Below are positions 43,971 through 57,110 of a DNA stretch of 64,000 bases, piece by piece. A program made the position numbers and the translations under genes. The stretch comes from Cervus elaphus (Eukaryota > Chordata > Mammalia > Artiodactyla > Cervidae): positions 52,793,037-52,857,036 of the forward strand of contig NC_057825.1 in assembly GCF_910594005.1 (NCBI RefSeq). The letters are read 5' to 3'. Below the pieces are notes generated by a model. The model saw only the letters and a program-made list of their open reading frames with translations. It was not told the origin of the DNA and ran no database searches. Each line of letters begins with the position of its first letter. The first letter of the stretch is position 1.

Positions 43971-46900
43971 TTATTTATACAATATTTTATTAAGAGTATG
44001 TCTAGCATTATATCATAAATATCTTGTTAAGTCACTTTTTTGAGCATTTATCTCATGAAAGGCACATTTTTGCCTATATAAGAAATTCACTTCTGTTGAT
44101 TTCATACTGACATTGCTATATAAAAAATGATTGCCACAGTAACAACACACCTCTATGTACTTGTTGCAAATCTCTTCTAATTCCCAATATGGAGTGATAA
44201 TCAAAAGTCTGACACCAGCTGGGTTGTTTTTTTTTGGGGGGGGGGGGAACTTGATCTGCTTTTTTAAAAAATGTTTAAGTATCTTAAAGAATTTGTCTTT
44301 GTAATAATGGCTTTTAAAGCTATAGGGAAATAAGATATACTTCTCAATGTTTTTCTTTGAATGTGAGTAACCCTTTTTAGTTGATATAATCAGAAGTCTT
44401 AGAAAAACTAATGTTATTACTACTGATGATGATTTATGATGATTCTTATTTTAGTATGGTTCATTTCCTTTTCACCATATTAAGCAAATTGTCATCATTT
44501 TGTCTCTGAATTTTCAGGGATTTTTTTTGGAGAAAATGATCAGAAAATGACTGAAGTCTTTCTTTGTTAAGACAAACTTGCATTTACTAAATATCAGTTC
44601 TACTCTTAATCTATACTGAAAAAAAATAATACTTCGATTTTGGTGTTTCCAATTTTCTTGGTATCTTCCCTACCTGCTTTTAATTTTATATAGCTGACTT
44701 TTCCTCTTATCTTGCATTTAACTTGCCATTTTCTACAGAAGTCATGCTATCATATATATTATCATTTACATTCAAAAAGTTTTAAATTTTGTTTCATTTT
44801 TGAATTATTTTTTTGTTGTTATTTAATTCTACTGGATGTGTGGTAATGTGACTTTTTTTCAATCTATCTTGATTTTTTAAAATGTTTTACATTGTTAGTT
44901 GTTTTATGTGTTTCTCATCTTTCAGTAAAATAAAACTCCTGCCTTAATTTCATCTAATAAACAGAGTTTGAATATTGCCCTTGGCACAATTTCTGGATTA
45001 GTAAGTAAAGATCCAATCTGTTATTAGATCAAGAGGGATGATGAGTAGATATTTAATGACTTTATGCCAGTTCCAAGTTCAAATAGCAGCCTTTGATCTA
45101 CTGTAATTCTGTAAGTCTGAAATACAGATATGTCCTACTGCTTAACTCTGAATACCTCTGTATATCACAAATTAATGTCACCATAATTCTTTGCCAAAAT
45201 TCTCATTATTTGTTTTTTCTTGTTTGTGGCAGTTGCAAAAATTATACCTTCTAGATTGTGATACATCTGTGGTCCTTAATGGACACTTGCACATGTTTTC
45301 CTGAAAGTTTCCATATATTGTTCTAACTGACTTAGGGATGGATATGTGAAGAGATAAGGAAGGTGGTTTTCTGATGGCAAAAGGCCATTTGTTCCAGGAA
45401 TAGATTTCAGGGCAATGGGTTCCTGTGAAGAATTTGTGTTTAGTATTCAAGTGGTAGACAGAGGAGAAAGTGGAATTAACTACTTTCCCGTTTCTGACAG
45501 ACATTTCACTCTATGTGTAATGCAGGTAGACTGTCTTCTGTGCCCTACTGAACTTTAATGATAGATTTGGAACTAATCTTAGTTTAAGTTGGTGATGTGA
45601 GTTTTCATCTATCATATTGCTTCTATATAAAATATGATGAAAGTTAGGAAAGAATATGCTGAGGGCTCCTGGTCAGAACCAGATGACATTTTAAAAATTA
45701 GAGGTCAATTTTTCATTTATTACTCTATTCCCTGGTCATTTAATTTTCTTTCAAATAATTATCTTGTCTTTTTTTTTCAGACCTCTGTTGTCATTCTTAA
45801 ATAACTTGAGATGGAAAATGTATAATGTATAAAGGTTTGGAGCAATACAATTTAATCCTGAAACAATCTCCTTAACAGGCATCTTAGTAAAACAAAACTT
45901 TACTTATATAGTAATTAAAAATCTGGATAATAATGGAGAAACACCCCATATTTAAAAAATGTTTTATGCTTATAAGCAAATCTGTTTAACTGAATTCATT
46001 AAAAACAGCATCCTTAAGAGCCTGATTTTATGCACTTAGCAATTTACTGTACATATATTAACCTAGATGATCAATGCAAAAATGTATGCATATACATACT
46101 TATACAGTGTATTTTACATATATACACACATATACATATCTAATTTTACCAACCAACCAACCAATTGCCTGTGTTTATTATGTTGTACATATAAATAAAG
46201 GAATTCTTAAACCTGATAAGTCAAATACTTTGGGGATAACAAAGGTGAAATTTCTGATGCATAATCATGATTACAGATCATGTGCAATGGTCATATTTAT
46301 TTTCTTAAGCAATATTTACTGAAAAAAATCTAAAAGGAGTTCATATCAGCCAACTTTTCAGAATTTTGGATAATGTATATTTGATAATGAATGGTAAAGG
46401 GCAGTATAAAGTATTTTTAAACACATTTGCCATTACTTCAACATTCCATGTGTAATTTGGAATTGGATTCTATCATCTAATTTCTTAGATCTTAACTCTC
46501 CTTACCCTCAACCTCAAAAACAGTATCTATTATAATGACCTGAAATTATTAGGTCTACAATAAATCACTGTTAGTTGATTGATTGTATATATAAGATTTA
46601 TTCAAAGATAATGATCTCAAGTTTTACACTGTGATTCTAATACAAATGTATATGTATATATATAGCTATTTAATTTTGGTTTTGCATACATTTTAAATAT
46701 AAAAAAGGTAAACTATGGGATAAACCATTCTCATTTAAACCCAGTCTTCCTCATTAATTTTTCATTGTGCAAATCTCTGTCTATGCAATACAATGGAGAC
46801 CTTCAGGTGTTTAACAAGACGCACTGCCAAGTTTTAATAGAATTCTGCTGATGATAGACTTTGGAGTTACTACTCCTCTGACTTTCCTAACTATAAATCC

Positions 46901-47229
46901 TTCAGACTTGGCCATCGTTCAAGTCAAAGCTGTTAGAATTATTCATGCTTGCTATGTTGCTTTAAAACTGAATCTTTTCTACAAATACTTTGCAGAGAAA
47001 GCAATAAGAAAATGGTTGAGAATAAAAATCTATGCAAAATCAAGGTGGGATTATTACCTATTTATTTCACTTGTCTGTTGCAAGAGAGGTACATTGTTGT
47101 AAGATTTTTGCTTAATAAGCTGATACTAAAAATTGGCAAAACACATAACCTTGGACTACATATTTTGTGTTAGAGAGGCCAACAGGGCAAATTATCAAAC
47201 TCTGTCTCTTTTTATATTGAGCACTGCAT
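43971..47229. other. Long AT-rich spacer, no gene
   Basis: About 3.3 kb without a recognised gene or young repeat. It contains a T9G12 homopolymer junction at 44227-44247 and a short (CCAA)n patch near 46149-46163. The longest frame (45178-45504, minus, 108 codons) has no recognisable domain, signal or conserved motif. Confidence 0.5.
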
Positions 47230-47425
47230 TAGAAATTCTCAACTAAAGGAAATATTGCTCCCCAGGCATCATTTTGCAGGATCTAGTGATATTTCATTTT
47301 GTCACACTGTGTGGAGACAGCTACTGTCATCTGTAGGGTGGTGGTTGGGAATGACGCTAAACATCTAGCTCCTAGAAAAAGAATTATACAATCATGATGT
47401 CTATGGTGCTGAATTAAACACCAAG
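47230..47425 (+). mobile_element. Probable MER5A (hAT-Charlie) fragment
   Basis: The ordered matches AATTCTCAACTAA, CAGGCATCATTTTGCAGG, GGGAATGACGCTAAACATC and AAGAATTATACAATCATGATG follow the internally deleted MER5A element. The terminal inverted repeats are too degraded to place exactly. Confidence 0.65.
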
Positions 47426-47955
47426 ACAATGGATTAGACTAAATCTTGCTATTTTTTACAGCACAATTGTCTCAGTGGCTTAAGCTTTTACTAACAATCT
47501 AAGATTTTTTCCATTCCCAGGACTGGAACATCCTCATTACTTGTTTCAAATCACTTTAAGCTGCTCAGTATAAAATGCAAGGAATCACATTCTCTACCCT
47601 AGGGAAAGCAGGACCCTCTGGACTGAGGTGGATAAATATAGGTGTTAATAAATAGTGTTTCAAGTTTTTTGAAATTTAAAATATCTGGACAGATGGCTTC
47701 TAGGTTAGATACTGTTAATGTACTTAAACTTTTACTGGTATCCTACAGGTTGTAGTCATCTGTTACATATTGCCATAGGTGTTAATGAGATTAAGTGTCT
47801 ACTGTATATTAAGGAAGCTGAAGTGGAAAAGTCCTTAATCTCACAATTCTCCACGCAGAGAAGTGGCACATGCCTGGTATAGACAAGACAAGCTCTGGAA
47901 CTCCAGCTGTTCAGAAACAAAGATGATATCTATGTTTACCTTAATCCCAGAAAAG
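47426..47955. other. Spacer
   Basis: Nothing recognised. Confidence 0.4.
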
Positions 47956-48181
47956 TGAAAGTAAAGTGAAATTGTCAATCCGTTGTAACTGACTCTTTGC
48001 GACGCTGGGGACTGTAGTCCGCCAGGCTCCTCTGTCAGTGAGATTCTCCAGGCAAGAATATTGGAGTGGGTTGCCATGCCCCAGTCCAAGGGATCTTCCC
48101 AACTCAGGGATAGAACCCAGATCTCCTGCAACACCTGGATTGTAGGCAGAATCTTTATTGCTGAGCCACCAGGCAAATCCC
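47956..48181 (-). mobile_element. Bov-tA SINE
   Basis: GTGAAATTGTCAATCCGTTG at the left, a Bov-A unit, then a reversed tRNA-related half with an extra AACACCTGGATT insertion and GAGCCACCAGGCAAATCCC at the right. Confidence 0.92.
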
Positions 48182-49134
48182 GTTGCTCATTAGTAGGTCT
48201 GTATTGTGAGCCATGGAAGAGGCATCTCTCATTCTTGGGAGGTAGGGGAAATGCTTTGCTGAGGGGAAAAAAAAATGATTTTAAATCTAGAATATAACTT
48301 AACCTAAACGCTGCCTCTCAGGTTGTGATATTCAGTTGCCTCAATGAGAAAGGTTGGAAGGAAAAATAATACTGATTTGTCCAGAGATGTTTCATTTTTA
48401 CAATCTGATCATGCCAAAGAAATGTTCAGTTTATGAGGAGGGCATTTAGAGTGCAATTCTTCAAGGTACTCTTACCTTTTTTTCTGTAGGAAAAAATGTA
48501 TTTTAAAAATTTTGGATATCTTAAAAGGAACTTTTTACCTACTGACTACTGTTACTGAATCTTTTTCTGACTTGTAATTTATCTTCAGTTTCTTTCTATT
48601 GGCTACACTAATGGATAATGGATATTCTTTCCTTAGACTGTCATTTGACAGCACAAGTCATTTTCAAGTTAACCACATAGTGATACATTCATTTGCCAGA
48701 GAGATCTTAGGTTGAACAATTTTCTGGTCTGAGCAGCTACATTTTATGTTATCATCAAGTCCCAGGTGGTGCCATTGTAACATTACACGTTTAAGAAATT
48801 AAAATATAAGCCAGAATACTCGTGACACATATAAAGTACAATTAAATATTACAGTGTCCATTCATTTTTAATTCTCCCCTTCTCAACTATAGTTGGTTTA
48901 CCTGTATGCCTACTCATTATCTCATCTTATCTTGTCAAAATAAGTTTTTTTAATTAAAAAATTGTTTAGATAGATTTAGTGTTAAGAATAGCTATGACTA
49001 GTGTTCTTTCCCCTTCATTTAAACTATCAAAAATTAATGACTATAAAATTTTATAACATTCTAGGCAGTGTTGCTCCAATTCCCAATTTAAGGTAACTGT
49101 ATTTTGCTGTTTTCTAACATGATTGTTTTCATAC
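48182..49134. other. AT-rich spacer, no gene
   Basis: No recognised repeat. Ordinary composition. Confidence 0.5.
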
Positions 49135-49530
49135 TGTTCATGGGGTTCTCAAGGCCAGGATACTGAAGTGGTTTGCCATTCCCTTCTCCAGTGAACCACC
49201 TTTTGTCAGGCCCTAACTAGTAGGGACATGCCCTTCAGCCACTCCATGTAGCTGGATGACATGTCCAGGGCCCTGGTGGTCCCACTGCTAGTCCTCATTG
49301 AGTGAGTAAACCTTCATTGTGTGTGGGGTGTCGGTCAATGTGAGGCCTGGGGTCAAAGCGAAGGCCCTGCTGGAATGGCTGGAAGGGTGTCAGAGGAAGG
49401 CTATAGATGATGTTGGATGATGCCAGGAGAGGAGGGCCCCCTGGCCTCACTGCTGCTGCTGGCTGCCCTGAAGCCCATCTTATGGCCCAGGAGTTGCTGT
49501 CAGCCCTAGAGCCCATCTGCCAGTCAGATG
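49135..49530. other. GC-rich patch, unidentified (repeat or processed pseudogene fragment)
   Basis: About 400 bp clearly richer in GC than its surroundings. The left 60 bp (CATGGGGTTCTCAAGGCCAG to TTCCCTTCTCCAGTG) resemble a Bov-A-like ruminant repeat. The rest carries a 73-codon minus-strand frame (49295-49516) rich in Pro, Ala and Gly without a recognised domain. It may be a retro-copied transcript fragment or a less common repeat; I could not identify it. Confidence 0.4.
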
Positions 49531-50789
49531 ATTTCCTTAAAAATTAATTTTGGCAAATAGTAAGAAGCAGGATCTAATGGGGACAAATGATATAGTCAAG
49601 CTTGATGAATTTAAAATTATTTTGCAATGAGTTTTCAGTTAAGAGGAATCCAAAACAAACAACATAATTCCATCAGATAGGAAATTAACTTGATTAAACA
49701 TATGGGTTTATTGTCTTAGTATTTAAATATCTTAAGTAGGAAGTCAGTTGAGAAAGTTTCAGATTCCTGATTGCAAGTCACGTCAAAAGTGATATGGTGT
49801 CCTTGGAGGAGACATTGTAATCTAAAAGTGAGGATTCTTAAATTTTATTCCTGTAACACACGAGTCTATCTTTTTAATGATCAAATGCTTTAAATGGACA
49901 AAAGTAATTTCGTGGGTGACTAATTCCACAGATGGAAAATCATACCTACCACCTGTTCGAGGTAGACTACACTGATACAGTTTCCCAAACACCTGGGTTT
50001 GTCCTTGCTCTTCTATTTACATGCTTCATGACCTTGGAAAATATATCAATATGTTGCCGGGTATCAGCTTTGTGGTTACAATAGAAAGATAATGTGATAA
50101 TAAAATACTCTCTACCTATTATGACTCCTGATTTGAAGTTAAACATATAAATCAAACTATGGCACAAAAAGTTACATTAGTAATTTACAAATGTGAGCTG
50201 CAGTAGACATGAGTATTAAGAGTCATCACACTGAAGTCCTGTTAGCAATAGCTCTTTAAGAATTATACGAACTGAAGTAGCTTTCTCATCTTCAAAAGGG
50301 CCACATAGAAGTAGAAAAGGCAAGTCAAGCTTTGTCAAATGCTGACTTCCCAAACAACCCAAGAAACACATTTCTAAGTCGAAGCTGGGTTTTTTGCTTG
50401 CTGCATTGAAGAAGAGTACTACCTTGAGAGAGTTTTATTAATAGTATCAGTGAGGAGTCTGAAATTTTGTGATCTCGTTTCAAGTAAGTGCTTCAGTGAA
50501 AGTATTTAATTCCTATTGAGTAAGGAGCATGATATAGTATTTCAGAATTTGTGGATATAAATTTCAACAGCTTTAGAGGGTAAGCAATTGCTTATTGTTG
50601 TCTACTGAAAAGTGAATGGTTTTATGTGTATTAAAGTGAGTTCTTCAGGAAGTCCCTGAAGCAAACAGTAACGCTATTTAAACATTTATCTTCTTGGATA
50701 CAAATTTTCTGGAAGAACAAAGTCATATTGATGAAGACAGCGAAATTTTATTAGTGAAGAGAGCCAAAAAAAAAGTGGTGTTAATATAG
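49531..50789. other. AT-rich spacer, no gene
   Basis: Nothing recognised; no frame above 66 codons. Confidence 0.5.
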
Positions 50790-50986
50790 ACGGTAAGCTG
50801 AGTGAGTTGCAACGCCACAGACTGTAGTACGCTGGGCTCCTCTGTCAATGGAATTCTCTACACAAAAATACTAGATTGTATAGTATTTTTGTATTTATCC
50901 AGGAGACCTTCCCAACCCAGGGATCAAACTCGCGTCTCCTGCGTTGCAGGTAGATTCTTTACCATCTGGGCCACCAGAGAAGCCCT
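50790..50986 (-). mobile_element. Bov-tA SINE
   Basis: A diverged Bov-A unit with a duplicated TAGTATTTTTGTATTT patch replacing part of the centre, and a reversed head GGGCCACCAGAGAAGCCC. Confidence 0.9.
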
Positions 50987-51182
50987 ATAGATGGTTTCAG
51001 TCCTCTTTAAATAATCAAAATATTCAAATAAAAACTGTGTTTACTTATATATACTCTATAACTAAAAGGAATCTTATATATGTTCAAATCTTTCCTGAAC
51101 CTAATATAAACCACCAGTATGAATTTCTGAAAATAATTTAGATAAACAAAATGATCCCCTGGGAAAATGCTAGATTAGTATA

Positions 51183-51315
51183 TCGAGGAGGGCATAGCAA
51201 CCCACTCCAGTATGCCTGCCTGGAAAAATCCCCATGGACAGAGGAGCCTGGTGGGCTACAGGCCATGGGGCCACAAAGAGTAGGACATGACTGAGTGACT
51301 AAGAACAGCACAGCA
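51183..51315 (+). mobile_element. Bov-tA SINE, right half only
   Basis: Retains GCAACCCACTCCAGTATGCC and GACATGACTGAGTGACTAAG. The tRNA-like head is missing. Confidence 0.9.
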
Positions 51316-52828
51316 ATATAATGAGAGAACTAGTAGAAATAGAGAGAGTCAATTTGACATTGACTTTGCATTATATAGAACTTAATAAAAATGACATACT
51401 CCTATCCCTCCATGTCATCTGGATCTTGGAGAATGATAGGAACAAACTCCAGGGAAATAACATTTTATTTACTTGTATTTTTTTTTTTTTAATTTTTGTG
51501 GAAATGTATCATCTCTTCTTAGGTAATAACAAATTATATTTCTTTTAAAGCAGCTATATTTGAATAATATGATGGGATTTTTCTGTTCTTGGTACTAATA
51601 TTAGACAAAAAATAGTTATAAAATGAGACAAAGGTTTTTCATTACAGAGTCAAGCTGTAGAGTATTTTAAAAATAATAGTCTGATATTTTTTTTGCTGAA
51701 ATAAAAATATCATGACAAAGATATGTTTCATATAGCAAAAAATAATATTATTATTTATTCTATACAAATGATATTACAGGGACTTTGATTAAATTTCAAA
51801 ATCATTTTATTAAATTGCATGCAAAAGATTAAGTCCAATATTTACAGTTCATGGAAGGGCTGAGAAGAAGCATTGAATAACCAGTGATTTTTTTTTGTTG
51901 TTGTTGTTCTTGCAAATATCATTGAGTCTTATTACTGCATTGTCCTTCCCAGAAATTAATATACACTAAAAAGCTACAGAGTTATAATATTGAAAATACA
52001 GAGAATTTTCAAGGAAAAGACAAAGTATTCATTTTGCATTGCTGCTAGTTTCATTTTAAGATGTTTATTTCATTGTTTGCATAGTATTTACATCTGATCT
52101 ATAAATTCCAATTAAGAACTACTTAGATAGAAACTATAATATCTTTTATCAAATTAATTGAAACCTAATGAACTTGTTTGAATAGATGAAAAAACATTGT
52201 CTGAAATTCTTTAAATAAAATAATAATAATAATAATAATACTGATGTATGTGTAAAAAGTTCTTTCAATCCAATCAGACTTCTGATTCTCCATTTTTATT
52301 TAGCTTCAAATTGTTTTGAAGTTATATATTTAATGCTCAAATATTGAGGTGTTAGGTTGCCAGATTTAAATCATCCAAAGCAAAACTTGATATGGCAATG
52401 ATTATTTTAACCTTCCACACTCTAATTGGCACATACTAGACAATCAATTAAAAGAAAATCAATCTTTAAAAAGTGAATATTTAAAAAAAAGAAACAAAAA
52501 ACCTTTCTAATCACTGGAATATGTCTTAATTTCTTGGTAATGAATGTGTAGAAATAAAGTTAAATGAACACACACCATAAATTTTGACCCAAGTATAATA
52601 CTGAACTGTAGTTAAAACATACCCTACATATGGTAATGAATATGCTATAATTTTTAAAATAGTTATTTTCAAATTGTAAATGTGATCCCAAGTTATGCCT
52701 AGGAATCTGGACGATGATTTAGATAGGATTTATAGAGAAGACTGCCTACCCATGATAGTATAAACCTGGGGTTCATGCCATTCCAATAACCAAAGTAAAG
52801 TAGTTTGAAGAGCCTCCCATTTCCAACA
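51316..52828. other. AT-rich spacer with (AAT)n
   Basis: No gene. It contains a T-run at 51479-51490 and an (AAT)8 microsatellite at 52216-52240. Confidence 0.55.
52216..52240 (+). repeat. (AAT)n microsatellite
   Basis: About eight AAT units, uninterrupted. Confidence 0.95.
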
Positions 52829-53338
52829 CTGCTGCTGCCGCTAAGTCGCTTCAGTCGTGTCCGACTCTGTGCAACCCCATAGACGGCAGCCCACCAGGCT
52901 CCCCTGTCCCTGGGATCCTCCAGGCAAGAACACTGGAGTGGGTTGCCATTTCCTTCTCCAATCCAGGAAAGTCAAAAGTGAAAGTGAAGTCGCTCAGTCA
53001 TGCCCGACTCATAGCAACTCCATGGACTGAAGCCTTCCAGGGTCCTCCATCCATTGGATTTTCCAACATTGCTAAGTTGTTTCAGTCGTGTCTGACTCTG
53101 TGCGACCCCATAGATGGCAGTCCACCAGGCTCCCCCGTCCCTGGGATTATCCAGGCAAGAACACTGGAGTGGGTTGCCATTTCCTTCTCCAATGCGTGAA
53201 AGTGAAAAGTGAAAGTGAAGTCTCTCAGTCATATCTGATTCTTCGTGACCCCGTGGACTGCAGCCTACCAGGCACCGCCGTCATGTCCATGGGATTTTCC
53301 AGGCAAGAGTACTGGAGTGGGGTGCCATTGCCTTCTTC
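52829..53338 (-). mobile_element. Two adjacent BOV-A2 dimers (four-monomer array)
   Basis: First dimer 52829-53066, cut off within its second monomer at GGATTTTCCA. It continues directly into ACATTGCTAAGTTGTTTCAG, the start of a second dimer (53067-53338). Each dimer holds the usual GTGAAAAGTGAAAGTGAAGT-type linker. The arrangement suggests insertion of one BOV-A2 at the edge of another or unequal recombination. Confidence 0.93.
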
Positions 53339-53764
53339 GACATTAAGGGCTGGCAAAAATGCTCGTTTCCTTACTTGGTGTAGTAATCCGAACTGAGGCT
53401 TTCACTTGTTATTTGTTAAGAATTTCAGCAAGTTGAATATTTGCCGTTAGCACCAATTTGCTTATTTACAAAAAGTGGATAATAACTGTGCACTCCAGGA
53501 GTTGTATGGGAAAAAAATGCTAAGTTCATAATGATATTTAAGAAGTAGTTGACATTAAATTGTTAATCTCTCAAACTGCACTTTCTCTACTGGCTTCTCT
53601 TTTTTTTCCCTAAAAACTACCATTTTATGTTCACTTAATGTAGAACATGATTTACTTTGGACTCCATGCCTCCTTCGAAGCTCATTTTATGTAGACCCTT
53701 TGGATTTAATATTTTTGCATCAGGAGGCATAAATCAGTTGTGCTGTTCTATTTTCTTACTGTAT
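53339..53764. other. Spacer
   Basis: Nothing recognised. Confidence 0.4.
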
Positions 53765-53977
53765 TGTGCTCATGCTCAGTCTCTAAGTTATGTTCAACTC
53801 TTTGAGACTCCCCTGGACTGTAGCTCTCCAGACTTCTCTGTCCATGGAATTTCCCAGGCAAGATTACTGGAGTGGGTTGCCATTTCCTTCTCCAGGCGAT
53901 CATCCTGACTGAGGGATTGAAGTCACCTCTCCTGCTTGGTAGGTGGATTCTTTACCACAAAGCTACCAGGGAAGCCC
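53765..53977 (-). mobile_element. Bov-tA SINE
   Basis: Starts GTGCTCATGCTCAGTCTCTA, has a Bov-A unit, and ends with the reversed head GCTACCAGGGAAGCCC. Confidence 0.93.
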
Positions 53978-54039
53978 GTCTTGCTGCATATCAATAATAA
54001 ATAATAGAAATATTAGCAACAACAATAATAATGGAAAAT

Positions 54040-54262
54040 AATAGTAGTCATTGACATTTATTGTTCTTGATTATTGACTCAATAATGTTTTTTTTAGTCT
54101 TCACCAAAAGATTAGTGCTTATTCATATTAGACAGAGGAGGGAACTAAAATTTAAGGATGCTTAAAAATATTATTCCAGGCCACACTGCTGTTAGATGTG
54201 TAGGCTAATATTTGAATCAGGATCATCTAACCCCAGAATTCATGATTTTGATCATCACCCAA
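54040..54262 (+). mobile_element. MIR SINE
   Basis: The ordered MIR phrases are ATAGTAGTCATTGACATTTA, TTCATATTAGACAGAGGAGG, CCAGGCCACACTGCTGTTAG and AGAATTCATGATTTTGATCA. Diverged but collinear. Confidence 0.75.
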
Positions 54263-54815
54263 AGAAGTCAGTTCTGCTAACCTAACAGTTCAGTAACTGT
54301 GTCCATGCCCATCCCCCTAGCCTTCATTTCTGAGCAGATCTACACAGCTGGGCTGCCAAATTATCTTGCAGACTGAAAGATCAGATTATATTTAACTTTT
54401 TAGCTTTTTCAAAATAACTTTACAGTTTGTATTCACTGTTACTTCAAAAAAAAAAAATCTTTAAGCTCTACCCTTGGAGTGCAGTCCTAATATCACTCAC
54501 CTAGGGCAAGGAATAGCTAAGCCACATAAGGACTCAAAGTAATAGGAAAAATATGTTCTTTCATGCTAGTGCTACTCTAAGGGTACTGCTGAGAAATATG
54601 TCCCTACAGATGTGGTCAATTGTTTCTGCAGCAATGTAGTCACTGGAACAATACTAGATGTGTTGCGCAATGCTGTCAAAGGACTTTTTTTTTTTTTTCT
54701 TCCTCTTCTCTAATGTTGATATCTGGTCTCTCTTGGTTTATTAGTCAACTCTGATCACTACATTGGTAAAATCTTACAACAGTTATAAATGGAACATCTG
54801 GCTTTGGGCACATGG
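54263..54815. other. Spacer
   Basis: Nothing recognised apart from A and T runs. Confidence 0.45.
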
Positions 54816-55144
54816 AGTGAAGTGAAGTGAAAGATGCTCAGTCATGTCTGACTCTTTGCAACCCCATGGACTTCTCCATGGGGTCCATGGAATTCTCTAG
54901 GTCAGAATACTGGATGGAGTGGGTAGCCTTTCCCTTTTCCAGGGGATCTTCCCAACCCAGGGATTGAACCTAGGTCTCCCGCATTGCAGACAGATTCTTT
55001 ACCAGCTGAGCCACCAGGGAAGGCCAAGAACACTGGAGTGGGTAGCCTATCCCTTCTCCAGGAGATCCTCCCAACCCAAGAATTGAACCGTGATCTCCTG
55101 CATTGCAGGCAGATTCTTTACCAGCTGAGCTATCAGGGAAAACC
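54816..55144 (-). mobile_element. Composite Bov-tA SINE, third copy
   Basis: The same two-headed layout as at 29130 and 29640: a first unit ending GAGCCACCAGGGAAGGCC, then AAGAACACTGGAGTGGGTAG and a second tRNA-related half ending GAGCTATCAGGGAAAACC. The left unit also has a CCATGGACTTCTCCATGG palindromic duplication. Confidence 0.92.
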
Positions 55145-56649
55145 TTGGGCACATGAGCTTGCCAGTGTTCGTAGGATCATGTTTCTAATTTCAAAAACAT
55201 TGATGGCCTTTTCTAGTCAACTTCACCCAAATACCAAGTAAAAGCACCCTCCTCCAGTAAGGATGTCCTCACCAAGGTCTGATTTTACTTTGGGTACTTG
55301 CTGTGTTAAGTATGTCTGGCAGGGCCAGGCCCAGTGCCCGCCCCAGGGATGAGGAGAAGGGAGGGTGAGAATTGTCATTTATTTGAAGTCACCTCTGGAG
55401 CTATTTCCCCAAGTCATCATCATGAAGTCACAGAGCATCATTAAGTTCTGAACAATGCTCATAATATAGCTTTAAAATGTCCATTAAAAATGACATTACC
55501 TGACTTGCAATATGCTTTATTTCACATATGAAATTCCTGTAATAATTTTATGGACCAATTATACCTCATTTTGGTTTTTGCATTAAAATGTAATTTATTA
55601 AATTAGTCAGCATAAATAGATATTACAGATTTGTAACACCTTTGATTTTTCATTTATTTATACTGTTATTTGGTGGGGGGGCAGGAAAGAGGAGAAGGTG
55701 GCAGAGAGGAATACAGGGAGGGATAAGGAGGTTCCCCAGGCTCTGCAGGGTCCTTTCTGGAAATGTTCTAGCATTTCTATTCCTTCTCCACCATTAAGTA
55801 AGCAGATAAAAATTTTAAAAGAAAAGTAGACAGAGGAAGGAGGGTAGGAAGGAGGGGAGAAATAAAGATGTTGATAACATACTCTTGTATCTTTGGTTGA
55901 AAGAAAGTATATTTGAGGCAAGCACATATATACACAAATTAAATCGTTAGTCAAATTAGCCTGCATCTCATAACCTTATCTTCTAAGCCAAAGGAAGTCT
56001 TTGTGATGTTCTATATAATGCAATTCATTTTTAAAAATCCAAACTTTTCTGTTGTGCATCTTTTGAATAACATAACATATTTAAAATTATTTTTATTTCA
56101 AAAAAGTAAAGCATTTGGCTGAAACAGTCCCTAGAAAAGTGTTGAAATAAATGGACATTTAAAGTAAATGAAACAAAAATGTTCAATGAAAAAGCAAATG
56201 ATGTAGTGATTTAAAACAAATCACATTATTGTTTCATAGTTTGATTTAAAATGCCTCTGATTCAGCGTAACTCAAAAGGCTGCAATCAAGGTGACGGTCA
56301 GAGTTACAGCCATTTTAAGGCTCAATGAGGAGCAGTATCCTTTCAGTACCACTCTTCTGACTGTTGACAGTTCTTAGGTCTTCATTAGTGTTTGACGGGA
56401 AACATGGTTTACTATCATGTTACTGTTTTCATAGGATGGCTCACAATATGACAGCTTGTCTTCCCCAGAGAAGAGACCGAAACAAAAGTCACAATCTTTT
56501 TATAAGCTATTCTTGGAAATGATATACTGTTGCATTACCATATTTTATTTGTTAGAAGAGAGTCCATACTCATATTCACATACAGTGTTACATGAATACC
56601 ATGGAACAGAGATCTTTGGGGGCCATCTTCAAGTCTGTCCATTGCACAA
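55145..56649. other. Spacer with purine-rich patches, no gene
   Basis: GA/GG-rich stretches lie at 55672-55735 and 55830-55865. The frame 55658-55966 (minus, 102 codons) reads through them and has no recognisable motif. Confidence 0.5.
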
Positions 56650-57110
56650 CACAAATATATATCAAAGATAGTAAATTAACTACATTATATTCAGACAATG
56701 GAAAATTATATAACACTCAAAATGAATGAAGTACAGAGAAACCACATAATATTCCTAAATATTAGTAAAACAACATCCACTGAAATAAACTCCAAAAATA
56801 CATAAAGCATAATACTCATTAAAAATTTGAAGAATAATTTACATCAAAATATCTTATACTTTTTAAGTAATACACATATATTCATATATATATAAATATA
56901 TTTTCAAAATGTACCTCAATTATTATTTTAAAAGAATATATATGAATATACTTCATACACACACACACACACACATATATAAAACTTTATAATAAGAATA
57001 TCAAAGTATTCCAGATAATGGTTAACTTAGGGTATATGAGATAATAAAATGTGTTGATACAGTGAACATGTGGTAAGATACAGATTTTTATCAATGTTTT
57101 AGTTCTTCTG
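56650..57110 (+). mobile_element. Possible ancient L1 3'-end fossil
   Basis: Sequence such as CTACATTATATTCAGACAATG, AATGAATGAAGTACAGAG and AGATAATGGTTAACTTAGGG resembles the end of ORF2 and the 3' UTR of old mammalian L1s. A short (AC)9 tract lies at 56957-56974. Heavily decayed. Confidence 0.45.

Noticed and set aside
45178..45504. A 108-codon minus-strand frame
   Set aside because: No recognisable domain, codon pattern or promoter. Such lengths are expected by chance in 64 kb, though a homology search was not possible.
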